NCBI GenBank assembly: GCA_013398615.1
Contig: VZSR01000170.1
Location: 684,896-748,895, forward strand
Source of the DNA: Brachypodius melanocephalos
Taxonomy: Eukaryota; Chordata; Aves; Passeriformes; Pycnonotidae
Direction of reading: 5' to 3'
Length of the DNA: 64,000 bases
A model generated the notes under the pieces. It had not been told where the DNA came from. It ran no database searches and saw only the letters and a program-made list of their open reading frames with translations. A program made the translations under genes and the position numbers. Positions 39,401-53,412 of this stretch are shown piece after piece. Every line of letters begins with the position of its first letter. The stretch's first letter is position 1.

Positions 39401-42400
39401 GAAAGATGCCAATTCCCACACAGTAGTTAAAGATGCTAAATGTCCGTAATAAAAAGTTGTCTTAGCCCTTTTGTAGCCGGGAAGAGAACCTGCAGTTTGT
39501 GTTGGCACATGTTCTGCAACTATTACCCCAGTTCTTGAATTTTATTGTGTCATGAGAGTAGTGAACTTGAAATTTTGTTTGCTCAGACAGTTCACAATCT
39601 TGAAAATAATAATTTCTGCCTAAAATTATCTTCAGATGAAGAGTGGGGGAGGGGGCCAGAAAAAGACAAAAACGCAGCCTTACCATTGCTAGCACTGAGT
39701 CATCTCTCATCTCATTTTAACCAACAGAACTATTTATTTCATATTCATGAGGACAGCAGGATTCAGCCCAGAACAGGCAAGAATTTAACCAATGTATTTA
39801 CAGTTAACTCAACAGTGATATCTATCTGTTCTGCCTTTATGGATTGTTGTAAAGAAAGGATTGATAGGTACCCATTTGGGTGAATGAGAGTTGGGAATGG
39901 GAGGGTTGTAACAACTTACCTGTCTTTCATCAGGAGAAGGAAAAGCTGTTTGAGAGATATATTTTAGTCATTGCAAATAGCAAATTATAAGGGCTGAACT
40001 AAGACTGAGACTTTAATGAAATGCCTACAGGCATCTGATGTTTTCATGTAAATCAGCTTAAGGATGACTTTTTCATCATAAGCATTAGCAAGCAAGCAAT
40101 TTATTTAAAAAAAACTTGTGATCATCGAAGTACTTTAACTATGTGATTGTTGAGTCCATAATAACTGAATAACATGCCTAAAGTTTAGCACTCATGCACG
40201 TTGTATGAAAATCAACATTGCAGGTAAGACCTAACACATGGTTCATCTTATTTGCGGGAGATGATCTAAAATTACTTCTGAAATGCAACATCTACAACAA
40301 AGTTTTTAAATTACTTTTTTGTTTTAAAATGGCTCATCATCTTGGTTACAATGAACTCAACAGTTCTTTATGAAAATTGAATAGCAGACAAAAAAATCTC
40401 TATGCCTTCAGTACACTGGAAACAAGCCCTTTCTGCCTCCATCTATCTCACTGTAGTAGTGGCCCCTTAGCGATATTAGAGTCACTGACATTCAGGAAAA
40501 TAATCTGAACTGGTAATACAGTGTCTAACTGTGTTTTAATTTACACCTATATATATTAAACCACAAGATAAACAGACAGAAAACGTGTATACACTGACAC
40601 CTTGAGCTTTGTTTTGAGTGTCATCAGAGGCACTGTCAAGATGACTCAGAGATGACAAAAGTATAAACTCTGTACAGTAATGCAGAGCTCCACAAAAGAG
40701 GAGGGATGGGCAGAGTTGGGGACATCTCCCCGCTCTTCACTTGGATGTACAGCCACTGGGATGTCTCGGATGAAGTTATCAATGGCCTCTACTGCAAAAT
40801 ATCCTTTAGGCTTTCAGGTATTATGTCTGCCTTAAGTTAATTGCCTTGTAGAGCAGATGCCTGTGAATCATCAGCTCTTTGCTTTTATCAGGTCAATTGT
40901 AGTTTAAAGTCTTAATTAAATACATATGACTGGATTATGCCTTCAGGCACAGCCGTGAGCAAGAGATAATGATGAACTTCAGAAGCCAAGGGCCTCAAAC
41001 ACGACCCTCTCCATCGTAACATGTTTTCATTCTCCCTGATCTCAACACATGGGTGCACCTTTGGATTTATAGATGCAGAAAATTACACTGGCTTTATGAT
41101 CAACAATTATCGTATTTAGAAAGGCATAAACCATAACTTTACCCAGTGCTTGCTTTGTGATGGCAGAGGACAACATGAAAAGGGATACCTTGCAACTCTG
41201 AACCTGGCCAACTGGGGAGGAAATCAGGGACAATTCATACATTCATTTACATTAGTAGCTCCTGCTATGGTACGTTGAGCTGGTCTTTAATTGCAGTCTG
41301 AGAAGCATAAATGAATCTTGCATTAGAAACAGAACATTCCCTTGAGTCAATCTTTTTTTTTTCCCTCAAGAAAGTTACCTTTGAAGACCAGTGCCAAAAC
41401 AAACCATCCTGGTGTTCACCATTCCCCCAGCTCCTCTTACATGTTACCTCCTTTCTTGTTACTCTGTCAGCTCTGCCAGTCAGAAGCTCTATCTATGCAC
41501 ATTTCTCAGATCTGTTCAGTCACTATAAGAATGCCTTAGAATAACAGTTCATGTTTTGAGCAGCCAGACCATGCAATATTAAAACTCAGCGTTCTTGCTG
41601 ATTGGGAGCTATTACAGTCAGTCAAGCATGTGCCAAACAGTACACAAAGAGAGTCTGGCAATCAAGTCCTTGAGCAACAGGATGTGAATGTTACCCAGAA
41701 AAAATCCTTTGCACTTGAAGTAAAAGAGAATCCAAGACCTTAGCACCATTACTTGCAATACCGTAATAAGGGCTGCTTTTCTATTTTAATATCCTTATCA
41801 TAATTCAATATGCACGCATTCCTTGTCTCTACTCATATCTAAATACATTTGTAGCCTAATATTTCCATGAAAATGAAAAAAAAAATTGTCAGTTTAAGAA
41901 GAGGTGGAATGAATATTCAAAATGGTTGTAGAAGCAGCTTTCTAATGCTCAAATGGTTCCAGTTACCCACTGCACTAAACACATCATTCTTCGCTGCTGC
42001 TACTTCTAATCATCAAATTAAAGAACTAATTCTGAGTGACTAAGGGAATTATGCATCATATAACAAAGACTGTTCATTGCTGTCATAGTACAAACACTAA
42101 TACAAGCGAAAAAAATCATCAAAACACACCTTTTGATTAAAATAAGAGCTCACAGAGAAGACTAAAAAGAGATACTGTGATACTCTCTTAGACGGGCAGT
42201 AATTGTTTATGTGTACCAAGAAGGACACGATGGCAAGTATGACAATCCAGAACTACACGCGGACAGTTCTGCAAGAGAATAATTTTTAAAATACGAAAGA
42301 CGAAAATGAAGCCCAGTAGTTCAGGCTGTGGCAATAAAGTCAGGGAAAATGTACAACAAAGCAACGCAAGGGGAGGCATGCACATCTTCCTTCATCTTGG

Positions 42401-43527
42401 AATTATCTGGTCTTATTTGCAAGGTATGTAACAGATCTACTCAGTGTGAGGAGCAAATGAGGACAGTTGCACCTGAGTTTTGGCACTGTAACTCTACTGA
42501 AGGCAGAAGACAGTCACAGCATGGTAACAGTGCAGTGGAGCTTGACATCTTTGGCACATCAGTTCCTGGTTTCACCATCTTGAAAACATTTTATTCCTTT
42601 CCACATTACTTTTTCCTTCTTTACAGAAAGGAAATGAACAGCAACAAACAATACTTAACTCTAATGCTAAATACTTCTTACTTTATTAAATATAGGGTGA
42701 GATTAACAGCCCTGCACTGTAATTACCAGCGACCAAAATTTCCCAAAGTTCAGTTGTTCTGAAAACCAGTGTGCTTTAAGGTTTTTTTCACAGTACACCA
42801 AAGACTTACCTGCGTAGGCCTTGTAAGCATTAATTAAACAGAAGAAAAGAGACTTCTGTGTCTTCACAACACAGAGCTGTTCTCCTGTTTACACAGCTAA
42901 ACCATTAATAATTAATTGAGTTCATCAACTCAGAACCATGAACCTTAAATAAAAGCTTTGTGCCAGCTGAGGTATGGGTATTTTCCCTCTGTTCTACTTT
43001 AACCTTAAAAATGCTTTGCTTTACAACAACAGGGCCTATCTTCCTCCCATTTGCAGAGAAATCACTGGTAGAGAAAGCATGGTCACATCATTTGGTTCTC
43101 ATAGAGCCTTGTGAGCCATGACACTAACTGGTGAAAACAAGGCACTGTGATGCTTTTGCAAATGCTTTGCTACATCTAGGTGTAGTGGATAAAAACCTGG
43201 CCTTATTTCTTTAATATAGTGCCACCAGTGCTCCTCTCCCACGTACCACTGCTTGAGATGGCCCACCCATGGATGCTCACCCATTCAGAAAACACCTTTT
43301 CACAAGGGCTTTTTGATCAGGTGCCACTGCTGCGGTGCCTATTGTTAATTTCCCTGGGAATTTATAAGACAAAGCACAAATTATCAAGAAGGAAAAGATC
43401 AAAAGGCTGCTAGGAAATATGTATTATACCTATTACTATGTCTCAATTTAGAGCTCCCTCTGTAATCTCCTATTTCAACATAATTTTTTTTCTTTCCTAA
43501 GATAACAACTTCTGTTCACCAGAACAG

Positions 43528-43634
43528 AAATTTATTTATTTATAAACTGTTTTTATTTATTAATTTACAATCTAATTACTTCATTTATTTATTTACAAGT
43601 TTGTTTGTTTATTTATTTACAATTTAATATTTAT
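43528..43634 (+). repeat. ATTT-rich low-complexity tract
   Basis: Repeated TTTATTTATTTA and TTTACAA blocks, including TTTGTTTGTTTATTTATTTA near 43600, span about 107 bases. It is an impure tetranucleotide microsatellite. Confidence 0.85.
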
Positions 43635-44994
43635 GGAAGAAAATTGCTGTAGCCACAAAATGAAACATGATGTTTTAAATCCAGCAATTCCAAAAGTATC
43701 CCACTTGATCTTGGCAAAAAGAAGTGGCTACAAATGGGTTACAGTAGGTTGAAGGGCAAGATAAAATACCCTGACTATAAAAAGAGCAGTGAATCTAATG
43801 CTGAGCACATTGGATGAGTGCATTTGTTTTCAAGAGCAATAAAAATAGGGAACTGTAGCGGAAAAGTTACTATGAAATAGATGCTGCATTTATGCAGGTT
43901 AAAATTTTACTATCTTCTAACATATGTTGGAGTAAAAAGGAATGGAAATTTCAACAATAAGGGGACAAAGAATCCTAAGCAGCACAGACAAGATACTGCA
44001 GATTAGGAAGGTTTCTTCTCTGGCAAAATATATCAAGAAGTAACTTGGAAGACTGCAAAATACAGTCTCCAAATCATTGTTAGTTCCTACTGATCACAAG
44101 GCCATACACAGGTGCCAGCCTGTCCATCCCCTGCAGGTGTGTGCCTGGTGGCTGGTGCATTCCCTCTGACCCTGTCCTTCACTGCTGCTGAAGGTGCAGG
44201 GTCCCAGCAGTGTGAGCTGCAGACGTTTGCTCCATTGGTGAGGCTGACAACATCTACGAGCCTTCAGAGCTACCATCCCAGGATCAGCACCTCCTCACTC
44301 ACTCAAGCCCACCCAAGCTGAAATCACTGCAGTCACACTGGGAAACACTATTGATTTTTTTAATAGTAGAGGCTAAGGTCTCCAATCACAGTATCCTTAA
44401 CTTCCAAGGGATTTGCTGCACAGTGAAAAGAAAAGCCCATTGCAAACCCTCAATAGTCTGAGCAAGATCCAACAGCCGTTATATGACAGCACATGGTGGG
44501 ATGATTACACAGTGCAGACTGCAGATAACCCAGACTATTTTTAAAACACATTTTTTCAGAAATGAGCCTTTAGAGTACCTTGATAAAATCCAAAGCTGAA
44601 GCAAAAGACATCTGAAAAAAAGGAAGTAATAGTAGAGAAAAGATGATTCTGGAGTTAGTTTCCTTTGAATCGCCTGCATATTTGTAATTTCCACTATTGC
44701 TAATTTATAGCTAAGTGTATTTTATATATATTTGCCCCCTAATCTGTCAGTTAAATACATAAAAATATGACACTTAGTCCAAATCTTGACACTTATTCTA
44801 TTGACCCCCAATAAGAGAGATTCTATACCCTATATGCAGCAACACTGGAAAAGGAAAATCCTCTTTTTTTTCCTCATGGTCTGACATCTGACAGCTGTCA
44901 GCTTCCTTTGCCTGAGGCAGTGCTGAAGGCTTCAAGTGTCCTGCAGAACCTGGGCCACCACTTTGCCATCTCTGAAACACATTGAGCATTCAGA

Positions 44995-45125
44995 TGAGCT
45001 GCTCCAAAACCAGGAAACCTGGGCTTTGTTCAAACCTCTGCCACTTACTTCCTGCTGTAGTCTTACCCTTTCCCAACACAACTTCCTCCTCTATAACATG
45101 AAGGAAATTATACTTCTAGCAACCC
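44995..45125 (+). mobile_element. MIR-like SINE remnant
   Basis: The stretch GAAACCTGGGCTTTGTTCAA, then ACCTCTGCCACTTACTTCCT, then a pyrimidine-rich part ending CTTCCTCCTCTATAACATGA, and GGAAATTATACTTCT follows the order of the MIR consensus: a tRNA-like B box with GGTTCAAATCC, the core CTCTGCCACTTACT, CTCATCTGTAAAATGG, GATAATA. The core match is strong and the rest is diverged, as expected for this ancient family. The call is by eye. Confidence 0.6.
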
Positions 45126-48100
45126 AGACAAAGGAGAGAAGAATATGAGTGTTTGCTAGTCCTTCCACAAGCCAGTTTTCATAACAACATGGCAGTTCTT
45201 CAGGGACAGAAGAATAGTATTCTCTGCTTCCAAGCAATGCTCACGGCCACATTCGGTAGAGGCCCTAGCAAGTGTGTTAACACCTGGGAAAACAGCAGCT
45301 CAGTAACAGCTAACTCACCACAGGGATATGCTGCAGGTGGTCAGTCTGCCTCTCTAGAGGTGAGGCACTATATACACACTTCTCTCCTGATCTGAGCGGA
45401 TTGGACTGGATTAACAGGGTCATCACAGGATTTAGCTCTACTTATTACTTAAGCTGTAATCAGTCAGGTCACACTAAAATTGAAAATTACATTCCCAATT
45501 TCTTTTAAAGTATTTGTTTGTTCGAATCTGCCTTACACGTATTTTCCCTTAAGTCACCAATAGGTTTGTACTTTAAAAACTCCTGGGCTGTAACCCTGTC
45601 ACTCCTGGTATTATAAATCCCACTGAGAGAGCAAGGCATTTGGACTGCATTAGGCACCTTGCCCGGTAATGACAAAGGAAAAAGGAAGGAATGGAAAGTG
45701 AGGAAGTTATTGGTCTAACTGGTTGGCTGTAGGTGCTTATAGCCAACACACAGAGGGAAAAACTACTATGGAAGGAGAGCAAATGGTCATGGACAACTAA
45801 TGCAATAACAATAACAGATGCACTGCTACACAAGCTTGGTCTGCTCTTTCTACCTAATGTACTGCAGTTGCAGTAACCAAAGAGCTCCTTTACACCTTCT
45901 GGTGGGGTTTCACCACCATCAGGGGAATTGTAACTGTCTTTTGAAACCAAATTCTCATTTGTGAAGATGCTCAGAAACACAGCCAGGCCATATCCCACCC
46001 ATGATTCTGTAGTTTGTCTGTTTTAAAATACAACTCATAATGCCAAGAAGGTCACACAAAGTACATGCAGGTAACATGTTTTAGTTCACTCACCAGGTCA
46101 AAACAGAATCTACAAAAAACACATTAGAAATGCAAGTATTATTCTTACTAATTATCACCAGCAAACATATCTTTTTTTGGCAGTATTGAGAGCAGAAAAT
46201 AAAAAAGGAGGTATTAAACAGAGCCAAGAATGAGGTTTTGAGACCACAGGAGAGGAACAAGCTGTCCCCCTGGTTTGAGTTTTTCATTTTTAAGAGGAGA
46301 GATAATCATTCCAGGATGGATTTGCAATAGATTGCCCTGTAGGTTTGGATTTTCCCCTGACAGTCTGGGAATTTCTAGTCTGAAAACCAAACACTTAAAC
46401 TCACCTTTCCTGTGAACCAACATCATCTCATATAAGTGGATCCATCCTAGTTCATGCACACAGAATACTCAGCTTCTTTGTTTTCAATTAGAAATCCTTT
46501 ACTAGCACACTTATATTCCAAATCTGAAGTCTCAAGTAGGCCCTGAAGATGAACAAATTTACCTCCAAGCAAAAGACCAGCATAAAATATGAACTTTTAC
46601 CATGTTAGTTTTGTCTGACAAAGGAAGCATACATATGTGCATGTACATTGTCCATCTGTGTAGTGCTATTGTGGAATGCCAGCTGCTGAGTGCTCCCCTA
46701 AGATTCCAAAAGAAGCAGAGGTACTTTCAGTATTGTTGTTTCACAGTTCTGATGGTTCATTTTTCAACCTCTCTGCTGGCTTGGAGAATATAACTACCAT
46801 AAATTGACAGTCATGACCTAAGAGAAGGCTGGCAGATGCTACTTTGAGTCAGCTGCCAGCATGAAGGAGTCTTTATGTCAATCTTGACAAGACGTGGTTT
46901 CTAAAATTAAAGTGTTTTGAAGGACTAAGTAACTTTTAGTTCACTGCTTGACAAAAACTGCTTACAAATTTTTATCCTTTGAAATATTTCCCAGCATCTA
47001 GACTGCATCCCTCTTCCTCACTAGCTGTCAAAAGTCTGATTCATCTTGTTAAAGCCAACAGTAAAACTCCCACTCAGTGGGATGTCAGTGGACAGAGACC
47101 ACACCTACCTCTTCTCATTTTCCTCCCAAAAGAAACAGATATCTCAGCTGTAATCTGTTCTTTGCACATCCACATGTCACTCAGTCCTGCTGCCCTTCTC
47201 AAAAATATTTCTAAAGCTCCTGCAATCTTTCTGTTTGAAAATATCCAGGTAAGATCTGCTAAATGTACTACCAACTGGATTTAAGTTCCACAGCACATAT
47301 CATGCATAGGAGAGCTAAAAAAAATAATTTATGCATGTCACAGAAGCATTGTTTGGCATTCCACTACATCTCAAATGCAATAAATTTGTGAAATTTAGAA
47401 GAAGAAATAGATCTGCTAAAGTAAAACCAGATTCTATTTTCCAAAATGAACAAAATATAGATGGGCTAGTTCAGAGGCAGGAACTTTTATCTTTGTACAT
47501 ATTATATATATATGTAAAAGGCTTTCACTGAGTCATTTTCTAACAGAAGAAAGCACAATATAAGGTTTTAAATCTGTTGTAGAAGCTCAGCACACTTCAT
47601 AGAGAAGAAGTAATTACAGAGGTGCCTGCTAGCAGTGCTACTGTTAAGGCTGTGTCAGGGGGTTCATTATTAACCCAGTTTTCATGGTTTCACACCTCAG
47701 TTGGAAGACACCCATGTGCTGGCCTTAAACTACCATAAAAAATTCAACCCACTAGCAATTTATTTAGTTATTTTTTCTTCTTGTAAAAATGCAAAGAGAA
47801 AAGGGGCACTATATTAAATTTTCATGCTTTTCTATAAATACATCCTGGGGAAAGAGTTAATAATTTAAACAGAAAATTCTGACGCTTCTGGCTGAAATCC
47901 TTATCCTGTTTAAATTAACAGCTAGTTCTCTTGACTGCAGCAGGACAGCATTTCAGTCTCTGAATTCTGGATTAGTTTAGATCCTGCTGTCCACTAAGCT
48001 GCTCAGCAAGACCAAGTGCCTTCTCCTGTTTCATTTGTGTCTTTCTTAAGCCTGTTCTAGTTGCAATATAATGCGAGTTAGCTCGAATCCAACTGAAAGA

Positions 48101-51100
48101 TGTAAGTGTACATTATCATGTTTGTGCATTGTCACACTCTCACGTTTCTGAGTGTTGCTAAGTGTTTCTGATAGAACTGGAGATGGGATCTTTTGAAAGA
48201 GATGTTCTAGGTAACATCTGGAAGGCCATTCTGGATGGCTGCTCACAGCTGTTGAAAGACACGCATTGCACAAACCAGCACTGGGTTAATCCCTGTGCCT
48301 TCCCCAGCCCCAGTCACTGCCTGATGATGTTGTATGACACATACAGCACAGCTCACTAGGGACAAAAGAGCTTTGCTCTGCTACTGAGTGAGTACAAGGG
48401 GGACTTAACAAACACTACTGACAGTCTTGTTAATATTTTCAAAAAAGACCCTCTGGTACTCATTTGAGGTAGAAATCGTGGGAAATGTGATTGATCTGCT
48501 CCATTGCCTCCTACCCTTTGGTAAAGGAAATCAACATACATGCAGCTGAGATGCTTCCTGGCTAAGTTTCATTTTCTGTCCCTCAAATGTTAAAGAAAAA
48601 ATTGAATGGAAAAGCAGCATAAACCCACATAAAAATTCCCTCTGCATCAGAATGTGATAAACAAAAAACCCAAGTCAGAGGCTTTCTCACAACTGTGCCC
48701 CACACATTTTAAGTTTCTATGTAATGTCAGCTGATTCAGTCCCAAAGGTTTGCTTGCATTAGCTAGCCTACTAACATACCAGGGCCTTCAGGAGCAGCAC
48801 ACAGAGACAACGTGAACTACCAGGCTTGGAGCAAGCAATCGAAACTGATTAGAAATCACCCACTCCAAAAATGGTGTGGTGGTGAGAGATGACTTCTGAC
48901 TGAGTGCCAACACAGAGAACTAACTGAGGTAGCACCATCTTAAGCAACACAGCTGACTCTGCTGTGGCTGCCCCCGAACTGTGCCCCTAAAATCCAACTT
49001 ATCACTATATACCTTTTCTTTTACATTTTCACCTTAACACAAAACAGGTACATGGTGAGTTCTCCAAAATATAAGGAGGAGACAGGCAAAAGAAGAAAAT
49101 CAAGGATATAGTCAAAATATATTGGTATCAAAACACATTACTCACTTTAGTGACATGCCATGCACAAGACTGCATGCTGCTTAGAGAGGGAAAAGAAAAT
49201 GGTGTCTCTATTAGCCGTGAAGATTCAGGATTCCTCACAGGAAGCTAATAAAGCTTACCATAATATCCTGTAAACAGGAAAACATTTGAAAGCCTGAATC
49301 CAGATGCATTCTAATTACAAACATCACTTATATGTAAATCAAGAAATCCTAGCAAGTGGAGAAAAGGAAAGAGTTTTGTCTTTCCCCACGACCATAAGAT
49401 ACCACAGTGACAAACCAAAGAGAGAAAATATTTTCTCTTCGTGTTCTCTAAGTGAGCATGGCTGGCTTGTTCCACCTCAGGTGAACACCATTATCAACAG
49501 GAACAAGAAAACAACACTTTTTGGAGGTCTCAGGCTAAGACAAACTGTGGAGGTTCAAAGGTAGAAGTAAATGTTGGCTAATACACCTCAGGAGGCAAGA
49601 ATTCCTTCTTGTAAAACAAAATCTTACTAATGCACTTGTATCCTGTTTTAAAGATATGATTATGCCTCTAGATCTTGTTTAGCAATCAAGCAGGCTGACT
49701 AATTTAATTCACTGTAGGCATATCACTTTTGGCAAATCTGCTGTCCAAGTGTTGCCTGGCAATCTGGGGAGATTAATCACATGGCAGTTTTTGTGACTTC
49801 CCAGGTATCTCTGGAGCAACCCAGGGCCACCAGACAAAATACCAAGTGGTATTTTACCTTCAGGAAGTACTTCTCAATAGCTTGCATGAACAGCAAGTTA
49901 GTAGGAAGACAAACCAAGACTGAAATATCTACAACCCTGTGATAGACCTTGAAGTGTTCCAAATGTAGGTTTATTTAAATGGAGTAGAAAAGAGAAGTAG
50001 AATTGCATTCACACACCTGTAATACCTGTGTTAGACAATGGAAGTGTTAAGAAACTTTTCTGTTTGTAGATTGATTTTTTAAGCCAGAGACAGGAGAGAG
50101 AGGTGCCCAGGAGATGTGGGCTGCACCAAAAGCTGCTTCCCCTTCCAGAATCTGCCTTGTGAGTGAGACCCTCAGCAGTCTAGAGCTCTTGCCTAGGAGC
50201 TGCCTGGGAAAGCGCTCTGGAAGTCATAAACATCAAAAAGATTGCACATTTATTCTGAGTCCTTTTTCACCCTTGTGTTTGCACTCTCTACTCTGCTGGT
50301 TTTGTACTTCTGCCATCCAGATGTCTGTGTTTGAGGGAACACTATCTGCAGATTCCAGCAACCACATTCACAACTCAAATTCTGATATACATGCACTGCT
50401 CATCTTATTTCTACACCCAGCTACACCTCATGTTTGGAACGTTGTAGCAACGTACTTTACAATCAAAATCAATATTGTTTCTTATGGTGTAAATGGTTTT
50501 CTCTTAAAAAAATGCCATTTTTAGGGGCTTTTTAATATTTCCTCTTTGGATCTTTCAATGAAAGGGAATCATTGTTGAATTTGTAAAGTATCCCAGACAT
50601 GAAAAAGAAATGGGTCAGGGAAAAAAACAAAAAACTGAGAGGCATAGAGAAAGATCATCTTTGAAAATGAAATACCATTTTCTACTTCTAGGTTTGGGGC
50701 CCAAAACACATTTACATTTAGGGTCAGACAGGATTGAGAGCAACCTGCTCTGACCACACAACCCAAGATCATTGAGCAATGGTATGAACATCATTCTTAC
50801 AGTGTGAAGGGGCCACTAAGAGGAAGCGAGATTATCACTACATGCAGCCTAATCATGGAAAGCTACCTTAAAATGGCCCCAGAGTGAGAAGCAATCAGGT
50901 CTGTAGCTCTTAGTCTCAGAAGTGAGTCTAGAGCGGCAAGTGAGCTATGACAACTCACCTCAGGTGAATAAACAAGTCACTTCCCCACATCTCTGCTTCC
51001 TACCACTTCAGAAGTGACCAAATACCTGCCAGGCACACAAGCTCTGCTGCCAGGTAAAATGAAGGGTTTAGAATAAACACTACTGTTTACTTGTAGAAGT

Positions 51101-53348
51101 CTCACCGTAGCAGTGAGTGTTTTTGGTAAAGGAGACTTGGAAAAAAATCCACAGGCAGGACAACATTTAATGAGAGAATGCATAATGTAATTAACGTAGA
51201 TAATTTAATGAAAGGGGAAAGACAGAAAGAAACATCCTTATGTAAATTTAATTAAGTAAACAGTTACAGCAAAACTACCTATTTTGAGGTTGGTAGTGGT
51301 TTTTTGTTTTGCTTTGGTTTTAATCGTAAAAAGCTATTAGCACTGAGATATGGGAGGAAATTATACCTGCTACCCATTGGGTAAAGTGAACATGTGAAGT
51401 ATTGAAAGGATTGGAGAAGAGCTTGAAAATATAAAACACTACTTGTCTGAGGACTTCAAGATCCTATTACCAATATCAAAGACCTTGCACAAAGATGTTT
51501 CTGCTGGGCAGAAGTGTTTGAACCTTGCAAGCAGACCATAATGCATCCCTGCTGAACTAATCCCTTCCATTCTCTGAGCAAGTCTATTTTGGGTGTAGAT
51601 GCTATTCTTGACATCTGGTAGTCCCTATAGCACGAAACCTGGGACCAGGAATAAGGTAACAACACGGCTAGATTTACTGGCTAGTTAATGAGAAAAAAAC
51701 AATTATCAAAAGGTTTCCTGCATCACAGGTGCACTATTTCAGAAGCAGGAGGAGCTCCTACTGTACTATACCACAGATATAATTCTGTCTGAAGTATAGC
51801 TTTGTCTGTCTAATAAAACTATCCAAACACTGTTGTATGAGTTGAATAAATATTGCCATAATTACCAGAAGGCATAAGAAACAAGAGTGGATGCCTGAAA
51901 TCAAGCAATAAGATAGCAGGGTTACAAATAAGTTGCTGAATTAGGTGAAGGGATTTATCTCCCTTTATACTGAGATTTTCCTGTGTCCTGCTAGACATCT
52001 AAGAAGAGCCCTTGAGATGCTTCCCTACTGCAGAGAAATATGTAAGAGCTTTTCTAAAAGAAAGCATGAAGATATGAAGCAAACTCTCAGCCTCTAAAAA
52101 CTGAGAAAAAAAATTATCTTTAATACTTACGCTTCCAGTTCTATTTTGATCCATTACTTTCATGGTATGCTTTAACAGGATTACCGAAAGAAACCCCACA
52201 ACTGTAAAATTCTCCAAAATTAGAAATGGTAAATTATTAACACTGATCTACTGAATGCAGTACTTTTATATTATGAATTATTTATTAAGAAAACTGAAAC
52301 AAAACTCAGTACTTTGACACTCTTTTGTAATCAATATGACCTTTTGTTGCCTGTGCTGACACCCTTCCAATTACAGCTGCTTGACAATTCCATTGCATTT
52401 GTCTTCTGTTTTTCCACAAAAATAAAACCACCTGGTGGGCCAAAGCCAGGCAATCTGTACGTGGTGCTCCACAAAGGGTTCTGGGGCTGATGGCTGATGC
52501 ATGCATGCAAGCAGTCCTTACAGAATTCAGTGATGTCTCACTTGGCTTGCAGCAACTTCAGAAACACACCCAATGAAATATCTAACGGGAGAGCATAAGG
52601 TGCAACGGAGCAAAGAGAGGAGATCTGTCTTGCAGTGCAATTCTGCCAAATCCTTAGACGGCATTATCTGAAAAAACTTTCCAGGAGCATTTAATAGTGG
52701 CAAAGACTAACTGATTTGTGAACTGGAGGTGACACTGTAATCTTTTACTGTCAATAGCAGAAAGATTATCAATGGCAAAATGACACTATCTAAGTTATAG
52801 TGATACATGACAATAAATCATGTGACTTGAGCACCCGCTGTGCACAATACTGCACATCCAAAGGTCAAAGCAGCAAAACAAAAGGCATTGGTTCACGCAT
52901 TTATCAAATACTAGGTTAGAGGAGAAAAAGACAGCTACTAGCTGCACTACTGTGTTTCAGGAATCTCTCTTCATTTCCCCAAGTGCATGATAGGCTTAAT
53001 GGTATGCTGGGTGATACCAAAGGTATCAAAACACGCAAAACACATTATATATACAGGAGTTCTGGATTTAAAGCAAATACAATGTGGCTGAGGATACTGC
53101 TGGAAGACCAAAATGAACACATATGTGAACCCATACCTTCAAAATTTGGCATCTACAGTTAGATTCCTCTGGACTTGAATTAAAATTTCAGTTAAATGTT
53201 ACTTCATCTTCCTGACCACTTTTTGGGGAATTAATTGATGTCCAGCCTCTGAAGCACTAATACAATGTCTATGCTTGTTTAAGTGGCTAGGAAGAGTCCA
53301 TGTAAGCTGTGGTCTCTGTGACAGGGAACTAGAGCTCAGTGAAGAAAG

Positions 53349-53412
53349 ACTTGCTCTGACATCGTTGCCTAAAATCAGGTACTTGCTCTGACATCGTTGC
53401 CTAAAATCAGGT
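53349..53412 (+). repeat. Perfect tandem duplication of a 32-bp unit
   Basis: The unit, starting ACTTGCTCTGACATCG and ending AAAATCAGGT, is present at 53349-53380 and again without any mismatch at 53381-53412. The exact identity points to a recent event, or possibly an assembly artefact. Confidence 0.93.

Noticed and set aside
42328..42762. 144-codon open frame, plus strand
   Set aside because: Intronic, without family resemblance or coding-like pattern; length is compatible with chance.
45521..45545. GTTCGAATC, a tRNA B-box-like string
   Set aside because: No A box, acceptor stem or cloverleaf could be built around it.
45573..45998. 141-codon open frame, minus strand
   Set aside because: It has the HECW2 strand but no consensus splice borders that keep frame with neighbouring exons, and no similarity to HECW2 domains.
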